NCBI GenBank assembly: GCA_003650255.1
Contig: QMOP01000035.1
Location: forward strand, 1 to 9,615
Source of the DNA: Caldisericota bacterium
Lineage (GTDB): Bacteria > CG03 > B21-G15
Length of the DNA: 9,615 nucleotides
Direction: 5' to 3'
A model generated the notes under the pieces. It made no database searches, was not told the DNA's origin, and saw only the letters and a program-made list of their open reading frames with translations. The position numbers and the translations under genes were made by a program. Shown one piece after another: positions 6,609 through 9,615 of the stretch. Each line of letters begins with the position of its first letter. Positions within the stretch are counted from its first letter, which is position 1.

Positions 6609-7444
6609 GATTTTTCAAGGTTAAAAATTTAGGAGAACTTAAGAAGATTGTAAAGAGATCAAAAGAGAAAATTTATTTTCTTGCTGGTTGCACTGACTTT
6701 ATGGTTTATTATAAAGATGGAATGATTGAAGAAGATGCTACTTTTATTGATATTTCTGAGATTAAAGAGTTGAAAGGGATAAAGGAGTATAAGGATAGAA
6801 TTGAGATTGGTTCTCTTACAACATTTTCAGAGATTATTGAGGATAAAATTATAAAAAAATATGCTCCTGTTCTTGTTGAAGCATCAAAAACAATTGGTTC
6901 AAAACAGATAAGAAATAGAGCAACTATCGGAGGAAATATTGCAAACTCCTCTCCTGCTGGAGACAGCATTCCAGCACTTTATGTTCTTGGTAGTTTTTTG
7001 AAACTCATTAAAGGAGAGAGGAGAAGAAAAGTTAAGATTGAAGAGTTTTTTATTGGAGTTAAGAAAAATATTCTTGAAAATGGTGAAATTATAGAAAGAA
7101 TTATTATACCAAAAAAGAAAATAAATTTTTATTCATTTAAAAAGATTGGACCGAGGAATGCTCTTTCAATTTCAAAAGTATCATGTGCTATTTCAGGTTA
7201 TATTAAAGATAGGGTTGTAAAAGACATCTCTATCTCTTTTGGAGCGGTTGGTCCAACTGTCATAAGATGTAGGGAGGCAGAGGAGTTTTTGATTGGAAAA
7301 AGAGTTTCTCCTTCTATAATATCAAAAGCAAAGGAAAAGGCATTGAAAGTAATCTCTCCTATAACTGATTTTCGTTCTTCTGGAATGTACAGGTTTCATA
7401 CAGCAGGAGTTCTTTTTGAAAGGATTTTGAAAGAAGCAATTTGA
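6605..7444 (+). CDS. Xanthine dehydrogenase-family FAD-binding (medium) subunit
   Basis: FAD subunit of the hydroxylase, passing electrons to NAD or another acceptor. It has 279 residues, close to the usual ~280-290. The two FAD-contact motifs of the CO-dehydrogenase flavoprotein fold are clear: AGCTDF (27-32, usual form AGGTDL) and ATIGGNIANSSPAGDSIPAL (106-125). The C-terminal domain (SFKKIGPRNALSISKVSCAI and ISFGAVGPTVIRCREAEEFL) is also present. It lacks the inserted 4Fe-4S loop of 4-hydroxybenzoyl-CoA reductase. The subunit order Mo, FeS, FAD differs from E. coli xdhABC (Mo, FAD, FeS). Its stop shares bases with the TTG start of the next gene (TTGA). Confidence 0.95.
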   Translation: MRFFKVKNLGELKKIVKRSKEKIYFLAGCTDFMVYYKDGMIEEDATFIDISEIKELKGIKEYKDRIEIGSLTTFSEIIEDKIIKKYAPVLVEASKTIGSKQIRNRATIGGNIANSSPAGDSIPALYVLGSFLKLIKGERRRKVKIEEFFIGVKKNILENGEIIERIIIPKKKINFYSFKKIGPRNALSISKVSCAISGYIKDRVVKDISISFGAVGPTVIRCREAEEFLIGKRVSPSIISKAKEKALKVISPITDFRSSGMYRFHTAGVLFERILKEAI

Positions 7445-8022
7445 TTCAGGGTGTAATACTTTCAGCAGGAAAATCCGAAAGAATAGGTTTTCCAAAGGCA
7501 CTTCTTGAAATTAATGGAGAAAGGTTTGTTGATTTTATTATAAAAAGGATGAGGGATGCAGGAATTAAGGATATTATTGTTGTTCTTGGAAAGGATATTG
7601 ATTTAATAAAGAAAGAGGCAAAACTTGATGCGGAAATTGTCTATAATGAAAACTGGGAAGGAGGACAGATTTCATCATTAAGGAAAGCAATTAGAAGTGT
7701 AAAAAAAGAAATTGAAGCCATAATCTTTACACTTGTTGACCACCCACTTGTGAAGAGTTCAACTTATAAGAAGTTAATAGATATATGGAAAGAAGATAAG
7801 GAGAAGATTATTGTTCCTCTTTATAATGGAAGGAAAGGACATCCAACAATTTTTCCAAGAAAATTTTTTAATGATATTTTATTTAAGGAGTTAAAAAACG
7901 GAGCAAGAAGTATTATAAGGGAGAATATTGAAGATGTGAGGTATGTTGTTGTTGATGATGAGGGAATTGTAATTGACATTGACACAATTTCTGATTATAA
8001 AAAGTTTATAAAGAAAAAATGA
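7441..8022 (+). CDS. MobA/MocA-like nucleotidyltransferase (molybdenum cofactor cytidylyltransferase)
   Basis: Transfers a nucleotide, probably CMP from CTP, to molybdopterin to form the dinucleotide cofactor used by the hydroxylase encoded upstream. Its 193 residues form an NTP-transferase Rossmann-like domain: nucleotide-binding loop LSAGKSERIGFPKALL (7-22), GGQISSLRKAI (74-84, matching the 'GmssSLraal' motif), metal-binding Asp100 in LVDHPLV (98-104), GHPTIFPRKFF (133-143) and DIDT near the end (179-182). The start is TTG, read as TTGA with the stop of the FAD gene; a GAAAGAAG stretch upstream may serve as ribosome site. CTP rather than GTP use is inferred from the xdh context, since enzymes of this family take either. 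Family assignment is strong. Confidence 0.9.
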   Translation: MIQGVILSAGKSERIGFPKALLEINGERFVDFIIKRMRDAGIKDIIVVLGKDIDLIKKEAKLDAEIVYNENWEGGQISSLRKAIRSVKKEIEAIIFTLVDHPLVKSSTYKKLIDIWKEDKEKIIVPLYNGRKGHPTIFPRKFFNDILFKELKNGARSIIRENIEDVRYVVVDDEGIVIDIDTISDYKKFIKKK

Positions 8023-8031
8023 AAGTAATAC

Positions 8032-8122
8032 TGGATGGGTGGTTTTCCCCTCGGGGGACGCTCGCGAGAAACAGATTTATTAGAAAATCTCGCAAAGCCC
8101 CTTCGGGAAAAACCACCTACCA
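8032..8122 (+). repeat. GC-rich long inverted repeat between mocA-like gene and xdhC
   Basis: Left arm TGGGTGGTTTTCCC (8036-8049) pairs with right arm GGGAAAAACCACCTA (8105-8119), giving 14 pairs with one G-T and one bulged A. TGG (8032-8034) can add pairs with CCA (8120-8122). Inside, GGGG (8053-8056) can pair with CCCC (8098-8101) and GCGAGA (8064-8069) with TCTCGC (8088-8093), so the whole unit can fold into one stem. It is visibly GC- and CpG-rich (for example CTCGCGAG, 8061-8068) in AT-rich surroundings. No T-run follows, so it is not a standard intrinsic terminator. It could be a palindromic or MITE-like repeat, or a structured RNA ahead of xdhC; the sequence does not decide. Confidence 0.7.
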
Positions 8123-8156
8123 TTCGCTATTCGCCATTTGCTATTTACTGTTTACT
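8122..8156 (+). repeat. Five degenerate tandem 7-bp repeats
   Basis: Five contiguous heptamers: ATTCGCT, ATTCGCC, ATTTGCT, ATTTACT, GTTTACT. Each differs from the previous one by one or two bases, drifting from CG-bearing to AT-only. The array starts where the inverted repeat ends and stops 11 bases before the xdhC Shine-Dalgarno site. It encodes nothing evident. Confidence 0.75.
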
Positions 8157-8167
8157 TCATAATTTCA

Positions 8168-8175
8168 GGGAGGAG
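8168..8175 (+). promoter_or_regulatory. xdhC ribosome binding site
   Basis: GGGAGGAG, 2 bases before ATG 8178 (GGAGG ends 4 bases before it). This strong site contrasts with the coupled, SD-poor genes upstream in the operon and shows that xdhC is translated independently. Confidence 0.85.
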
Positions 8176-8177
8176 AT

Positions 8178-8981
8178 ATGAAGGATATATTTGAAAGAAT
8201 TTTTGAATTAAAAAGGGAAAGAAGAATTTTTTGTCTTACAACACTTATAAAAAGTGATGGTTCCTCTCCAAGGGATTTAGGAACAAGGATGATTGTCTAT
8301 CCTCAAGGAGATATTGAGTATACAATTGGAGGAGGGGCACTTGAAAAACTTGTTATAGAGGATGCATTAAATGGTTTTGAGAAAAAAGAGAATTTTACAA
8401 AAAGATACAATCTTTTAAAAAAGGAACTTGAAGAGGGAACTCCTACTGGAATGGCGTGTGGAGGAATTGTTGAGGTTTTGTTTGAGTATTTTTATCCAGA
8501 AGAGATTTTGATAATTTTTGGTGCAGGTCATATTGCAAGGGCAATTTCAAAAATAGCAGGACTTATTGGTTTGCCATTTATAGTTATTGATAATAGAAAA
8601 GATTTTGCTAAAAAAGAGTTTTTTCCTGGAGCAGTTGATGTTATCTGTGAAGATTATAAAGAGAGTTTTAAGAAATTAAAGATTGATAAAAATACCTACA
8701 TTGTTATTGTTACATATTGCCATCAGTTTGATTCTGTATGTCTTGAGGAGGCATTAAAGACAGAAGCAAAATATATCGGTATGATAGGAAGCAAAAATAA
8801 AGTAAAGTCAGTTTTTAAAGAGATAGAAGAAAAAGGATTAAAGATTGATGAAAGGGTTCATGCACCAGTTGGACTTGATATAGGAGGAAAAACACCAGGG
8901 GAAGTTGCTTTAAGTATAATGGCAGAGATTGTAAAGATAAAAAACAGAGGTTCAGGGAAAAGTATGAGGGAGTTTTTATGA
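8178..8981 (+). CDS. xdhC: XdhC/CoxI family molybdenum-enzyme maturation factor
   Basis: Chaperone that binds the molybdenum cofactor, supports its sulfuration and inserts it into xanthine dehydrogenase-type enzymes. The symbol follows the Rhodobacter use of xdhC, not the E. coli FeS subunit. Its 267 residues show the N-terminal CoxI domain, with GSSPRDLGTRMIVYP (28-42), IGGGALE (50-56) and GMACGG (91-96, Cys94). The Rossmann-like XdhC C-terminal domain follows: IIFGAGHIARA (112-122), TYCHQFDSVCLEEAL (179-193), YIGMIGSKNKV (199-209) and PVGLDIGGKTPGEVALSIMA (230-249). It is complete and normal in length. It is separated from the other xdh genes by the 155-base gap holding the inverted repeat, and may be co-transcribed through it; I see only a weak CATAAT -10 candidate (8158-8163) for a promoter of its own. 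Confidence 0.95.
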   Translation: MKDIFERIFELKRERRIFCLTTLIKSDGSSPRDLGTRMIVYPQGDIEYTIGGGALEKLVIEDALNGFEKKENFTKRYNLLKKELEEGTPTGMACGGIVEVLFEYFYPEEILIIFGAGHIARAISKIAGLIGLPFIVIDNRKDFAKKEFFPGAVDVICEDYKESFKKLKIDKNTYIVIVTYCHQFDSVCLEEALKTEAKYIGMIGSKNKVKSVFKEIEEKGLKIDERVHAPVGLDIGGKTPGEVALSIMAEIVKIKNRGSGKSMREFL

Positions 8982-9006
8982 AAGAAATTTTAGTTTGAGA
9001 CAGCAC

Positions 9007-9031
9007 TTTTGAAAAATACACTCTTTCAAAA
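9007..9031 (+). other. AT-rich 8-bp inverted repeat after xdhC
   Basis: TTTTGAAA (9007-9014) pairs with TTTCAAAA (9024-9031) around a 9-base loop. The stem has one G-C pair and no following T-run on the plus strand, so it is at best a weak transcription end for the xdh operon. Confidence 0.25.
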
Positions 9032-9046
9032 AATTCAAAAAATTAC

Positions 9047-9076
9047 TTGACAAATTTGAAATAAATTTTTTAGAAT
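9047..9076 (+). promoter_or_regulatory. Sigma70-like promoter for the HTH-receiver gene
   Basis: Perfect -35 TTGACA (9047-9052), 18-base spacer, then TAGAAT (9071-9076, 5/6). An overlapping perfect TATAAT (9076-9081) would sit at a 23-base spacing and is less likely used with this -35. Start of transcription is predicted near 9083, right at the GGAGGG ribosome site. Confidence 0.6.
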
Positions 9077-9082
9077 ATAATA

Positions 9083-9088
9083 GGAGGG
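9083..9088 (+). promoter_or_regulatory. Ribosome binding site deciding a TTG start
   Basis: GGAGGG ends 3 bases before TTG 9092. No in-frame ATG or GTG lies near, and homology to HTH domains begins within a few codons, so TTG 9092 is the best start. Confidence 0.7.
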
Positions 9089-9091
9089 TTT

Positions 9092-9615
9092 TTGAGGAAA
9101 AATATATTTACTACTTATGAAATAAGTAAACTTCTTGGATGTGACCTTACAACAGTAATCAAATGGATTAACGATGGAAAGCTCATTGCCTATAGAACTC
9201 CTGGAGGACACAGAAGGGTAAGAAAGGAGGATTTAGTTGAATTTTTAAAAAAATACAATCTCCCAATTCCTGAAGAACTTGGAATAAAACCAAAAGTTCT
9301 TATTGTTGACGACGACCCTGACAGTGTTGACCTTATTAGAGGTTATCTATCAAGGATTGATTCAAAGCTTGAGATTGAGATAGCAAGGGATGGATTTGAA
9401 GCAGGAAGAAAGGTTGTAGAGTTTAAGCCAGAACTTGTTATTCTTGATGTTCGTCTTCCTGGAATAAATGGTTATCAGGTTTGTAGAAATATAAAAAGTG
9501 ATGAAAAGACAAAAAATATAAAGGTCCTTGCAATAACCGCTTATGCCTCTCCCGAGGATAAGCAGAAAATGCTTTCTCTTGGAGCAGATGCGTACCTTCC
9601 AAAGCCATTCCCACC
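9092..9615 (+). CDS. HTH (excisionase/MerR-like) plus receiver-domain response regulator, 3' end outside window
   Basis: 174 codons are visible. Residues 5-55 form a MerR/excisionase-type winged helix: FTTYEISKLLGCDLTTVIKW (recognition helix), then NDGKLIAYRTPGGHRRVRKE (wing) and DLVEFLKKYNLPIP. A short linker leads to a receiver domain from about 68: acidic triad Asp73-Asp75 in VLIVDDDPDS, phosphoacceptor Asp119 in LVILDVRLPGINGY, Thr149 in AITAYAS and Lys171 in LPKPF. The spacings (46, 30 and 22 residues) suit a CheY-like fold, so phosphorylation should work. The order is DNA-binding first, receiver second, the reverse of most response regulators. The gene has its own promoter and starts at TTG. 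No histidine kinase lies in the window. The receiver is cut just after the conserved Lys, so further domains may follow. Target unknown. Confidence 0.88.
   Translation, partial: MRKNIFTTYEISKLLGCDLTTVIKWINDGKLIAYRTPGGHRRVRKEDLVEFLKKYNLPIPEELGIKPKVLIVDDDPDSVDLIRGYLSRIDSKLEIEIARDGFEAGRKVVEFKPELVILDVRLPGINGYQVCRNIKSDEKTKNIKVLAITAYASPEDKQKMLSLGADAYLPKPFP

Noticed and set aside
3904..7444. Mo-Cu carbon monoxide dehydrogenase (CoxLMS)
   Set aside because: The large subunit lacks the AYRCSFR active-site loop and has GAFRGFG instead; the subunit order is also different.
8032..8122. Molybdenum-cofactor riboswitch
   Set aside because: The location is tempting, but I cannot match its conserved motif, and it lies mid-operon rather than ahead of cofactor synthesis genes. 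A covariance-model search would decide.
8122..8156. CRISPR array
   Set aside because: The units are 7 bases and contiguous, with no spacers and no cas genes.
3904..8981. Recent horizontal transfer of the xdh module
   Set aside because: By eye its AT-rich composition and overlap style match the flanking core genes; only the 8032-8156 gap looks foreign. Codon statistics were not computed.

Overview
The window is AT-rich, tightly packed bacterial DNA whose proteins are rich in Lys, Glu and Ile. Neighbouring genes often overlap by 4 bases, and starts include ATG, GTG and TTG. Housekeeping genes (dnaX, recR, xerD, recA) lie next to an accessory molybdenum-enzyme operon and a response regulator with an unusual domain order. 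This suits a low-GC, probably anaerobic and uncultured bacterial lineage. The sequence alone does not fix the phylum, and I have not tried to force one.

Layout. (1) Bases 2-658 are the 3' end of dnaX, overlapped by recR (651-1256), both on the plus strand. (2) A minus-strand operon, recA (3671-2664) > metallo-beta-lactamase-fold hydrolase (2667-2068) > xerD (2095-1253), runs toward recR. The recR and xerD stop codons interlock, leaving no room for a terminator. (3) Bases 3672-3903 form a divergent control region. It holds a sigma70-like promoter for recA, a broken or frameshifted short reading frame that ends on the recA ATG, an orphan Shine-Dalgarno-like core, and a promoter so close to the next gene that its message is probably leaderless. 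(4) Bases 3904-8022 hold four plus-strand genes that each overlap the next by 4 bases: the molybdopterin, [2Fe-2S] and FAD subunits of a xanthine dehydrogenase-family hydroxylase, then a MobA/MocA-like nucleotidyltransferase. (5) Bases 8023-8177 are a locally GC-rich gap with a long inverted repeat followed by five degenerate tandem heptamers. (6) XdhC/CoxI maturation factor, 8178-8981. (7) A promoter at 9047-9076 and the start of an HTH-receiver protein (9092 onward), cut by the window edge.

How the genes fit together. DnaX, RecR, RecA and XerD serve replication, recombinational repair and chromosome resolution. The molybdenum operon encodes a complete heterotrimeric hydroxylase. Its nucleotidyltransferase is expected to make the cytosine-dinucleotide form of the cofactor, and XdhC to sulfurate and insert it. 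Two residues that bind purine in xanthine oxidases are present in the large subunit, so a purine substrate is reasonable but unproven.

Best leads: the GC-rich inverted repeat with its heptamer array inside the molybdenum operon; a 37-residue frame upstream of recA that one extra T would restore; the leaderless xdh start; two in-frame slippery A-runs in dnaX, one at the place where a gamma-like short form would end; and the DNA-binding-first response regulator.
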